In this document: in pieces, positions 1 through 6,033 of the stretch
How the letters are laid out: each line of letters opens with the position of its first letter
Numbering within the stretch: position 1 is the first letter of the stretch
NCBI GenBank assembly: GCA_937871355.1
Contig: CALMPX010000337.1
Location: 1 to 7,172 of the forward strand
Length of the DNA stretch: 7,172 bases
Reading direction: 5' to 3'
Source of the DNA: an uncultured Bdellovibrio sp.
GTDB taxonomy: Bacteria; Bdellovibrionota; Bdellovibrionia; Bdellovibrionales; Bdellovibrionaceae
The notes under the pieces: model-generated
The model's database searches: none
What the model was told of the DNA's origin: nothing
The model's input: the letters and a program-made list of their open reading frames with translations, nothing else
Translations under genes and position numbers: made by a program

Positions 1-519
1 AACAGCAGCACTCGAGGTTTTCCATTCATCCCAAGTCGTACCAGTTACGGAAGCACCAATGAGAAGAAGATAAAGAGTGTTATTAATCGGATATAAAACT
101 TGATAGGTCGGAGAACCTGAGGGGACACCGCTTGCATCGAGTGGTTGATTTGATATTAAAATATATTTATCCGGCATACCTGGCAATAGAGTTTGTATTG
201 TTGCAATATCCGTTACCGGTGCAATTCCACTTTGTGGTAGTGGCTGATTATTAACATCATTTTCAGTTAAGTTTCCTGTACAGTTATTTTGATCATATGC
301 TGCGATAGATCCATGCGAATGAAAGATCGTACTACTTACTTTTTCTAGCATTATACTCAAATAGGCCGAACTACTCACTCCCAGCACAATACAATTTGAT
401 TTATAGCGGCCCGCCAAATTATCTAATTGAGATAATTCTGAACTACTAAGCTCAGTTTGACTCTGATTACATCCTGATACGAATACACAGATGAGACTAA
501 CCAAAATTATTTTATTCAT
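1..519 (-). CDS. Small lipoprotein of unknown function, 3' end cut by window edge
   Basis: An open frame of 173 codons runs from an ATG at 519 to the left edge without a stop, so the C-terminus is missing. The start has a strong GGAGG ribosome binding site (525-529) five bases upstream. Residues 1-17 form a lipoprotein signal (MNKIILVSLICVFVSGC): a basic start, a hydrophobic core and the lipobox V-S-G-C, with Cys17 the probable lipidated residue. A Ser/Gln-rich linker (18-34) follows, then G37-x-Y39-x3-C43 and later A-Y-x4-C, with a further Y-Q-V...L-x-L-L stretch. The same motif order occurs in the protein encoded at 6034-6582, so the two are probably distant paralogues. No enzymatic motif is visible; two conserved cysteines may form a disulfide. 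It lies 83 bases downstream of the 603-1430 gene on the same strand and could be co-transcribed. The gene call is secure; the function is unknown. Confidence 0.85.
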   Translation of the reverse strand, partial: MNKIILVSLICVFVSGCNQSQTELSSSELSQLDNLAGRYKSNCIVLGVSSSAYLSIMLEKVSSTIFHSHGSIAAYDQNNCTGNLTENDVNNQPLPQSGIAPVTDIATIQTLLPGMPDKYILISNQPLDASGVPSGSPTYQVLYPINNTLYLLLIGASVTGTTWDEWKTSSAAV

Positions 520-602
520 GAAGACCTCCGCCACTTACTTGTCGGCCAACATATTTTTAGACTTAAACAGATTCCCAATATGAGTCGCTATAAAAAAATA
601 GC

Positions 603-1430
603 TTACTGACAAGCTGTTTTATATTTAAACTTCATGAAGGACTCGCCGGCTCCGGCGACCACAGTTCTAACCGTGATCGTATTTTTTCCAGAGATCAAAT
701 AGGGTTTAATATTAATATCTAAAGTCTTATTCCAGTTCGTGCTCAGTTCGGCTCTTGAAGAAAGACCGTCAGCGTACTGTACGAGTTTAGTATTCAAATC
801 AACCACCAGTTTCGTCATGGTGCCCGTGTACGGTCCGTAATAAACGCTTCTACCATTGACCGCAATCGCGATCCAGTCATCATAAACCGCTTGAACTAAA
901 TTAAATTCCGAAACGAGCTCTGGATTTTCAACAAAAAATTCTAATTTTCGGTCGAAAGTTTCAGGATTTCCCACCCAGTAATTATCAGCAAATGTTCCGA
1001 ACTCTAAAATAGAATAATCTTCGCTTCCTATTGCTGTCTTAATATCCGTTCTCATGTCACCGATGACTTGAGATACGTGAGAGCAAAGATCCGCTGTTTC
1101 AGGTGGTAAAACCTGACAGCTTTTAGCTTCGTAAGATCCAGATAGAGTTCCTTTTCCGCACACTCTGGATTCAGATATACATGACGAGCCAAAAGGGACC
1201 GTAGAAGCTTGGTAAGCCGTTACGATTTCTTGATCATTAAGAATTTGATCCGCGAAAGAGCACTGAGGACCCGACCCATCATCAACACCAGCGGGTGCGA
1301 CACTTCCAAATTCACTGGGCTGCTCAACTTTATTAAACTGAGTTTTCGAACAGTTTTGAAAAAATAATATATTTGAGATTGAAATAACAATAAGAGTTAG
1401 AATCAATTTATTTTTTTTAGAAAATACCAT
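603..1430 (-). CDS. Putative surface lipoprotein with cysteine module and TraN-like C-terminal domain
   Basis: This encodes 275 residues from an ATG at 1430, with AAGGA (1437-1441) six bases upstream. The N-terminus is a signal sequence ending in F-F-Q-N-C27-S. Asn sits at -1, where the usual lipobox has Gly, Ala or Ser, so lipidation is inferred. Residues 55-107 form a cysteine module (C57, C84, C91, C105) with AYQASTVPFG and C-x2-E-x-R-x-C, a pattern I recall from Bdellovibrio surface proteins. Residues 114-275 look like an all-beta, galactose-binding-like domain with YDDW (183-186), VNG (191-193), P-Y-L-x2-G-x-N (243-250) and VAGAGE (258-263). From memory these match a segment of the F-type conjugation protein TraN (mating-pair stabilisation). 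C116 and C274 could close this domain by a disulfide. There are no other conjugation genes nearby, so a general surface-binding role is likelier than conjugation. The TraN link is a motif-level judgement. Confidence 0.88.
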   Translation of the reverse strand: MVFSKKNKLILTLIVISISNILFFQNCSKTQFNKVEQPSEFGSVAPAGVDDGSGPQCSFADQILNDQEIVTAYQASTVPFGSSCISESRVCGKGTLSGSYEAKSCQVLPPETADLCSHVSQVIGDMRTDIKTAIGSEDYSILEFGTFADNYWVGNPETFDRKLEFFVENPELVSEFNLVQAVYDDWIAIAVNGRSVYYGPYTGTMTKLVVDLNTKLVQYADGLSSRAELSTNWNKTLDINIKPYLISGKNTITVRTVVAGAGESFMKFKYKTACQ

Positions 1431-1456
1431 AGCACTTCCTTCTAATTAAACTGTCA

Positions 1457-1485
1457 TTTATATTTAAAATCGTTTTTTTACACAA
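1457..1485 (-). promoter_or_regulatory. Candidate sigma-70-type promoter for the 603-1430 gene
   Basis: On the minus strand TTGTGT (1480-1485) is followed after exactly 17 bases by TATAAA (1457-1462). The -10 matches 5 of 6 consensus bases, the -35 only 3 of 6. It lies entirely between the stop codon of the PA14 gene (1497) and the start at 1430. The start point would be near 1450, giving a leader of about 20 bases that still holds the ribosome binding site. AT-rich spacers yield such matches by chance, so this is a candidate only. If real, the two lipoprotein genes can be expressed independently. Confidence 0.3.
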
Positions 1486-1496
1486 AGTTATTATGC

Positions 1497-2321
1497 TTAG
1501 TGCGATAAAACACTTTGAGGCACGATAGACCATGCACTATAACCCGAGCATACATTATTAGCTGAAAACGCCGCGCATTTTCTCCAATACAATTGAAGTC
1601 CAATCGAAAATTTAGGTCCTTGGAAGTAACCTACGCTGATCGAATGTTTGATATTACGTTGAAGTTCGACTGATAAAGTAGATTCTTTACGTCTCATATT
1701 ATGAACACCGTCATTTAATATAAAAGATATACCATCGATGCTCAATGAAGACCCGTCATCAGAGTTAAGCGCAAATTGATAAGTCCCTTCAGTTGAAGCA
1801 TCGGTCATAATATCTCCACTGAGTTTCAATGCAAAATATTCCATGAGCGTATTACCTTGACTGTCTTTAAGTAAAACAGGCAGTCCAGCACTGTCTAATC
1901 CAGTCGCAAAACCGTCAGAAAAAGTTCTATTAGCAATATTTAATTCAGATAAAACAATCGGCGTTTCTATCTTTGTTCCAAAATTATAGTAATCATTAAG
2001 GATTGCTGAATTGCGGTCCCCATTAAATTGAGCCGCTTCTAAAGAATAAATATTACCGATCAAGCCAGCTCCCGTTGTCGTTTGTCGACTGCAATTCGAT
2101 CCTGTACTAAAAGGATCACAAATAACATTTGAAGTATTGTCTAAAATCGGATCAACGACAACTGTCTCTACCGGAGCTGTCGAGTTGAGGTCGGCCATAC
2201 CTAGATCTGCTGGGGTACTAGAAAAATGAGTTGTGTTTGAACAGTTTTGAAAACCAATCATTAAAGTGGTACTGACTAAAAAAATCGTAAATGCTGCTTT
2301 AGGCTTTAAACTTTTTTTCAT
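1497..2321 (-). CDS. PA14-domain lipoprotein
   Basis: This encodes 274 residues from the ATG at 2321, chosen because AAGGGGA (2327-2333) lies five bases upstream and MKKSLKPK is a typical signal start. An in-frame GTG at 2351 would add ten residues ahead of the basic signal start. The signal ends G-F-Q-N-C27-S, the same variant lipobox as the next gene. A Thr/Ser/Pro-rich linker (28-83) leads to a PA14 domain (about 85-250): GLIGNIYSL at the start, FSDGF (134-138), EGTYQFALNSDDGSSLSIDG (178-197), NDGVH (203-207), YFQGP (232-236) and LQLYWR at the end. The adjacent aspartates D188-D189 sit where PA14 domains of yeast adhesins place a calcium-binding Asp pair, so glycan binding is plausible. 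C249 and C258 follow the domain. The protein probably sits on the cell surface and binds carbohydrate. It has no catalytic partner domain. The domain call is strong; the ligand is unknown. Confidence 0.92.
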   Translation of the reverse strand: MKKSLKPKAAFTIFLVSTTLMIGFQNCSNTTHFSSTPADLGMADLNSTAPVETVVVDPILDNTSNVICDPFSTGSNCSRQTTTGAGLIGNIYSLEAAQFNGDRNSAILNDYYNFGTKIETPIVLSELNIANRTFSDGFATGLDSAGLPVLLKDSQGNTLMEYFALKLSGDIMTDASTEGTYQFALNSDDGSSLSIDGISFILNDGVHNMRRKESTLSVELQRNIKHSISVGYFQGPKFSIGLQLYWRKCAAFSANNVCSGYSAWSIVPQSVLSH

Positions 2322-2614
2322 TCGAATCCCCTTTTTAAAAATAATAGACACCGCTTCATTCCTAGCTCTTTATCGGATGAACTTTAAATAACTGAACTGT
2401 TTTTAACAATTTAGACGGCATCAAAATTGCCGAGCGAGGATTTGACTCAAAATGATTTGTTTTATTTTTAGTGTATATTAAAATCGACGAGACGGTGATC
2501 AGCAATAGTACCGCCGAAGATGAGCTCATTGTCAAAAATATGAATGATTCTGAGAACTTAAAACGAATTTAAACGTTTTAAACCGGTTTCAGGATTGCAG
2601 TTTTCCTTTCTACT
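2322..2614. other. Divergent intergenic spacer between the PA14 and SGNH genes
   Basis: These 293 bases separate two genes that start in opposite directions, so both promoters should lie here. Toward the PA14 gene, TTGTTA followed after 17 bases by TAAAGT (about 2380-2410) is a poor promoter candidate, matching 4 of 6 bases in each box. A small dyad CGGCA-N7-TGCCG lies at 2416-2432. Toward the SGNH gene I see no convincing -35/-10 pair; TAAAAT at 2479-2484 is an isolated -10-like hexamer. The last 60 bases hold overlapping palindromes, listed separately. No RNA gene was recognised. Confidence 0.7.
2558..2589. promoter_or_regulatory. Overlapping dyads upstream of the SGNH hydrolase gene (operator candidate)
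   Basis: TTAAAACG (2558-2565) is repeated perfectly inverted as CGTTTTAA (2574-2581) with an 8-base gap. A second perfect palindrome, AAACCGGTTT (2580-2589), overlaps its end by two bases, and AAACGTTT (2571-2578) is itself palindromic. The cluster ends 25 bases before the ATG at 2615. Such symmetry is what a dimeric repressor or activator would bind, but the bases are mostly A and T, so chance is a real alternative. No regulator gene is visible in the window. Confidence 0.35.
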
Positions 2615-3643
2615 ATGAAAACGAATAAAAAATTTATACAAAGTTTATGTGCTATTTTGATCGTGTTGAACGTTCAAAATACTTACGCCCGCCCAGATTC
2701 ATCAACAGACCTGAATGCGAATACGACTGAAATAATATACGACCATGAAATGCTTCAAGCCATCAATGACCCTACTATTTTAGATCCTGAGATTCTCAAT
2801 ACCACCTCCATGCAAGATGATTTTTCCGCTGATGATACAGATCACGATCCTAAGCGAGATAAAATTCTTATTGCGGGTGACAGCTGGGCGGTTTTCCCGT
2901 GTTTATTTAGAAGCTTAAAAAAAGTTCTCCGAGATAACAAAAGTTCGCTTATAAATGACCGTCGATGTTTGCGGACCTCTAAACTAGGAATGCGTGCCGA
3001 TCAATGGCTAGGATCTGTTTACGATAAACGTGTCAGTCGATTTATAGCACGAAATCATCGAGTTAAGTATTTGTATTTATCTTTAGGCGGCAATGACGTT
3101 CAACAAATTTGGAATAAAAATTTTACTTTAGAAGAACAAAAAAATTTAGCCATCCATTTAACTCAGACAATGCAAAAGATTGTGAGTCATTACCTCAAAA
3201 TAAATCCTGATCTTAAAATCATCTTATCTGGTTATGATTTTTTAGCCTTAACGGGAAAAATGAAATATTATGCTAAAAAATTAAAAGAAATGAAAAACCC
3301 AACCACACTCGAAATAAATAATCTATTAATCAAATCGACATCTATTTTTGCTCATCTTCGTGATCAAAAAAATATTTTTTATATTCAGCATTTAGGTTTA
3401 GCTCAATATTACGATGGCGTTCCTGAATATGGCTTGGCCGCTGGACAAACCTTATCTCCTGATCAGATTTCTACTTTTGAAAACCCACTTCAAATCGGAG
3501 GCAACCCTAACTTGCCTTCAAGCCCAGGCAGTATGCTTTCTTGGTTTGGATTCGCCCGAGATGAAATACATATTTCTAAAAAAAACTATTATCGTTTAAT
3601 GAATCATACTTACAAAAATCTCATTAGCCGTATAATACAGTGA
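2615..3643 (+). CDS. Secreted SGNH/GDSL-family hydrolase
   Basis: This encodes 342 residues. Residues 1-25 form a Sec signal peptide with a likely cut after T-Y-A25. An acidic, probably disordered region (26-82) follows. The SGNH blocks are all present: block I ILIAGDSW (84-91) with nucleophile Ser90; block II Gly125 in SKLGMRADQW; block III LSLGGNDV (155-162) with Asn160 as the oxyanion-hole residue; and block V D316-E-I-H319, the Asp and His of the triad. C96 and C118 could pair. Such enzymes cleave esters, often removing O-acetyl groups from polysaccharides or peptidoglycan, or acting on lipids. With this export signal it should act in the periplasm or outside the cell; the substrate cannot be read from sequence. 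The ATG at 2615 has no Shine-Dalgarno motif, only a pyrimidine-rich tract (2601-2612), yet the signal peptide supports this start. The gene at 3660 follows closely and is probably in the same operon. Confidence 0.93.
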   Translation: MKTNKKFIQSLCAILIVLNVQNTYARPDSSTDLNANTTEIIYDHEMLQAINDPTILDPEILNTTSMQDDFSADDTDHDPKRDKILIAGDSWAVFPCLFRSLKKVLRDNKSSLINDRRCLRTSKLGMRADQWLGSVYDKRVSRFIARNHRVKYLYLSLGGNDVQQIWNKNFTLEEQKNLAIHLTQTMQKIVSHYLKINPDLKIILSGYDFLALTGKMKYYAKKLKEMKNPTTLEINNLLIKSTSIFAHLRDQKNIFYIQHLGLAQYYDGVPEYGLAAGQTLSPDQISTFENPLQIGGNPNLPSSPGSMLSWFGFARDEIHISKKNYYRLMNHTYKNLISRIIQ

Positions 3644-3659
3644 TAAAAAGGTGGATAAT

Positions 3660-4079
3660 TTGGAAAAACTTAAAAGTACATCACTCCTTTTTATATTAAT
3701 AACATTGAGTTTTATATCTCAACTTAAAGCGCAGGAAAATAAACAATATGAATGTGCCTTGCGTGTCGATAATTATCCTACCGTCAGCATCGAAGGCGGT
3801 CTGTTACTTGATATTGGCGATACTGTTAATTATCAAGATGATGTAGCACCTCATACAATTTTAAATGCGACTTTATCTATTTTGCCTTCAACTCATAGCA
3901 CAGAACCAAATATGATTGATATCATCTTTAAAGTCGCACCTTACGACGAATTAACTAAAAAAATGAAAAGTGATTTACTTGTTATGATACAAACAGTAAA
4001 TAAAAATCAAATGCAGACGCAGTTACAATTAACTGATTCTCATCAGGTTGATTATTATTTAAACTGTAAGAAAAATTAA
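3660..4079 (+). CDS. Small secreted protein of unknown function
   Basis: I do not recognise this protein. I place the start at TTG 3660 because a strong AAGGTGG ribosome binding site (3648-3654) sits five bases upstream. The in-frame GTG at 3651 lies inside that site and has no site of its own, and using it would add only three residues. From TTG the product has 139 residues: a probable Sec signal (1-24, cut after L-K-A24) and a mature part with two cysteines near its ends (C32 in YEC, C136 in LNC), which could form one disulfide. Alternating hydrophobic and polar residues and GGLLLDIGD suggest a small beta-rich fold. It starts 16 bases after the SGNH hydrolase stop, so the two are almost certainly co-transcribed and this may be an accessory factor of the enzyme. 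Its stop codon overlaps that of the convergent gene. Confidence 0.85.
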   Translation: MEKLKSTSLLFILITLSFISQLKAQENKQYECALRVDNYPTVSIEGGLLLDIGDTVNYQDDVAPHTILNATLSILPSTHSTEPNMIDIIFKVAPYDELTKKMKSDLLVMIQTVNKNQMQTQLQLTDSHQVDYYLNCKKN

Positions 4080-5782
4080 TGACTTAATGCTGAATCTGTC
4101 TTAATTTTTTGTAAAACTTGTCGTATGTTTTCTTTTCTGAGCATGAGCTTGTGATAAACGATCTCCTGCTCTTCAGGACTAAATCCCGCCACAGTTAGCG
4201 CATTTTTAATCTGCACTTCTGTCAGCTGATCAATATATTTAAACATCCACTGAGCATCCTGAGCATTCGCCGCTTCAAAACACTTATTAGTCGTAGGAGT
4301 TTGATACTTGTACGATACAATATCTTTATCATGATTTTTTGTTTTTAAGACCTTATTTCTAAAATGATTAATATCATCAATACTAATATTAAAAACAGGA
4401 TTAGATTTTCCTAACCCGGCTCCTACATCCGATATAAAATGACGTAAAACATATTGACCATCATCATTTTTAATCAGAATGACTCTGTTATTGTCTGCTC
4501 GAGCATCAAAATTTCCTAACCAGGCCGCTAAAAGTCCATAACCTCGTAACTCTTGACGGCGAATATGTTTTTCGTCATTCCAGCTCCAAGGTCCAACTGT
4601 GGTTTGATTATCAACAAATTTTTCAATGGAAACATGCGAGAAATGAACTTCATCAACAGTTTTTTCAAATTCTGAGTTAAAGTTATCTTCATATTTACTA
4701 GCTTTTTTAGTTTTCTTCAACAAGAGATTTTCTTTAAACTCTTCAACTGACAAATTTTTACCGTTTTTCAAAGTCACATGACTCACATAGCGAAAAGGAT
4801 TTAAAAAATGATTATTATATTTCGCCTCGAGAACCTTTTGCTTACCTAAAAATATTTCTATTGGGATCACTTTGCGCGAATTGTATTCGAGAAAAATTTT
4901 CCGATTATACTTTACGCGTAAGTCTTTAACATATTCAAAAATAAGTGTGTTGTACCCTAAAATGCTAATGATTCTTGTTTCGAAAGGCGCTACTCGGGCT
5001 TCTTCCCCAAGTCTAATTTTATAATCTTGGTTATTATACTCAACTTTAAATCCCGGATGAGTTCCGTAGCCTGTTTTTGGCTTTGTATAGTTAAAAACCA
5101 TTTGTGAATAATCCGTTAACTTTTTTCGACCAAATCCATAATAGGTATCTTGCTGAGATATATTATGAGGTTTGCGCCAAAAAGTGCTGTCTTGAGGATC
5201 TTCTGAATCAGGTAGCTGATCTTTAAAAGTACGTGTATTTTCTCCGAGTTTACTAGTCAAACCACCGAACATCGTGGAAAAAATACGACCCAACTGAATA
5301 GGGGGAACAACGATGTTCTTATAATTCATATTGATAGACTCTGAAACTTCATAAATTTTTTCAAAATTTTCAGTATCGACAGTTTGGCGATCATAATCAC
5401 TTGAAATTTTCATATTAAGATCTTTTAAATACTCTAAAGCTATTTTTATATCTTTAGATATAGGAAAATTCGAACTGGCTTGTTTTAAGTTTTTTCCTTC
5501 ATTTTTTTCGAGTTTATAAAGATCAATGAGCTTCTCAATTTCATTATTAAATTCTTCACGCGATGATACTTGAGTTAAATCGAAGTCCTTCATATGAAGA
5601 TCGATTTTCAAACCATTTCCGTAATTATCTGCACGGACCAACTGGACGAGATATTGACGAGGTAGCTGCCGTGATTCGGGAGCAACTTTTAAGTCTTCAA
5701 CGGAAGCCGTATCTCGAATAGTTGAAGAAACGCACGATGTAAGAACAACAAAAAGTAACAGCGAAATATTTAATAATTTCAT
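4076..5782 (-). CDS. Large lipoprotein with a divergent atypical kinase-like fold
   Basis: This encodes 568 residues from the ATG at 5782, preceded by GAAGGA (5787-5792). An in-frame GTG at 5794 would add four residues but lies within the dyad. MKLLNISLLLFVVLTSC is a clear lipoprotein signal with lipobox L-T-S-C17. Residues 60-160 are charged and probably helical. Three segments match, from memory, a poorly characterised family of exported bacterial proteins with an atypical kinase-like core. They are GTHPGFKVEYNNQDYKIRLGEE (starting at 240), usually G-x-S-P-x-F...Y-x-V-K-F-G; ELRGYGLLAAWLGNFDARADNN (411-432) with D426-x4-N431; and RHFISDVG (447-454) in place of H-x-L-x-D-F-G. In kinase terms these would be the ATP-binding strand, catalytic loop and metal-binding loop. 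The usual strand Lys is Arg257 and D-F-G is D-V-G, so activity may be altered or lost. The substrate is unknown. It converges on the 3660-4079 gene. Confidence 0.9.
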   Translation of the reverse strand: MKLLNISLLLFVVLTSCVSSTIRDTASVEDLKVAPESRQLPRQYLVQLVRADNYGNGLKIDLHMKDFDLTQVSSREEFNNEIEKLIDLYKLEKNEGKNLKQASSNFPISKDIKIALEYLKDLNMKISSDYDRQTVDTENFEKIYEVSESINMNYKNIVVPPIQLGRIFSTMFGGLTSKLGENTRTFKDQLPDSEDPQDSTFWRKPHNISQQDTYYGFGRKKLTDYSQMVFNYTKPKTGYGTHPGFKVEYNNQDYKIRLGEEARVAPFETRIISILGYNTLIFEYVKDLRVKYNRKIFLEYNSRKVIPIEIFLGKQKVLEAKYNNHFLNPFRYVSHVTLKNGKNLSVEEFKENLLLKKTKKASKYEDNFNSEFEKTVDEVHFSHVSIEKFVDNQTTVGPWSWNDEKHIRRQELRGYGLLAAWLGNFDARADNNRVILIKNDDGQYVLRHFISDVGAGLGKSNPVFNISIDDINHFRNKVLKTKNHDKDIVSYKYQTPTTNKCFEAANAQDAQWMFKYIDQLTEVQIKNALTVAGFSPEEQEIVYHKLMLRKENIRQVLQKIKTDSALSH

Positions 5783-5789
5783 ATGGTCC

Positions 5790-5824
5790 TTCACTTATAG
5801 TCATAGTTTATGACTATAAGTGAA
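5790..5824 (-). promoter_or_regulatory. Perfect 16-bp inverted repeat abutting a ribosome binding site
   Basis: TTCACTTATAGTCATA (5790-5805) and its exact reverse complement (5809-5824) are separated by three bases. In the minus-strand mRNA this is a 16-bp hairpin with a tiny loop. Its 3' arm ends in GAA, the first three bases of the GAAGGA ribosome binding site of the 5782 gene, and the start codon follows seven bases later. It could tune translation. Alternatively, a -10-like TATAGT within the arm would make it a promoter-overlapping operator. On the plus strand only TTTT follows, so a terminator reading there is weak. Confidence 0.7.
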
Positions 5825-5877
5825 TTTTAACAAGACTAGTCGAGGTCCGTGTTCGTAACTTTTGTTTAAAACTTCAC

Positions 5878-5908
5878 AGCTGAGTGATACACTTGATCAC
5901 CATCAGCT
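5878..5908. repeat. Imperfect hairpin-forming inverted repeat
   Basis: AGCTGA-GTGAT (5878-5888) pairs with ATCAC (5896-5900) and TCAGCT (5903-5908), leaving a 7-base loop and a 2-base bulge (CA, 5901-5902). That is 11 base pairs in all. No T-run follows on either strand, so it is not an ordinary intrinsic terminator. It lies near the middle of the divergent spacer and could be an operator or a structured leader element. Confidence 0.4.
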
Positions 5909-6033
5909 CCAAAAACACTGAATGTGAATATCTTTTAGACTAGTTTCGTAATTTTTCATCAAAAAAAAACTGTACATTACTAACCCCATTTTCTAAACTA
6001 GAAGTAAATCTATTCTTAACCTCAGGGAGTTTT

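Larger units (their letters stand above)
5783..6033. other. Divergent intergenic spacer with two dyads
   Basis: These 251 bases lie between two diverging lipoprotein genes. They contain the 5790-5824 and 5878-5908 inverted repeats (listed separately), two copies of AGACTAGT (5833-5840 and 5937-5944), an A9 tract (5961-5969) and a small dyad TTCTA-aac-TAGAA (5991-6003). Toward the 6034 gene, TGTACA then TAAACT with a 17-base gap (about 5971-5999) is a weak promoter candidate, matching 4 of 6 bases in each box. Toward the 5782 gene, TATAGT inside the first dyad is a -10-like hexamer. No open frame of note was found. Confidence 0.7.

Noticed and set aside
587..602. GCTAT-T6-ATAGC hairpin just after the 603-1430 stop codon
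   Set aside because: The stem is five pairs with the T-run in the loop rather than after it, so it does not look like an intrinsic terminator.
644..657. CGCCGG-ct-CCGGCG inverted repeat
   Set aside because: It lies inside coding sequence for the VAGAGE segment, so codon use explains it adequately.
2322..2351. Longer start (GTG at 2351) for the PA14 lipoprotein
   Set aside because: It would put ten residues before a normal signal peptide, while the ATG at 2321 has a well-spaced AAGGGGA.
2471..2572. A 33-residue plus-strand frame starting with GTG in the divergent spacer
   Set aside because: The residue mix looks protein-like, but there is no ribosome binding site and no hydrophobic or family motif, and such a length is expected by chance.
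3414..3599. A 61-residue plus-strand frame inside the SGNH gene
   Set aside because: It lies wholly inside the SGNH coding frame, which carries a full set of catalytic motifs, and has no ribosome binding site or recognisable protein features.
5780..5794. Longer start (GTG at 5794) for the kinase-like lipoprotein
   Set aside because: The codon lies within the dyad and the GAAGGA site fits the ATG at 5782 instead.
5961..5969. A9 tract as a minus-strand terminator tail
   Set aside because: No stable stem precedes it on the minus strand and no minus-strand gene ends there.
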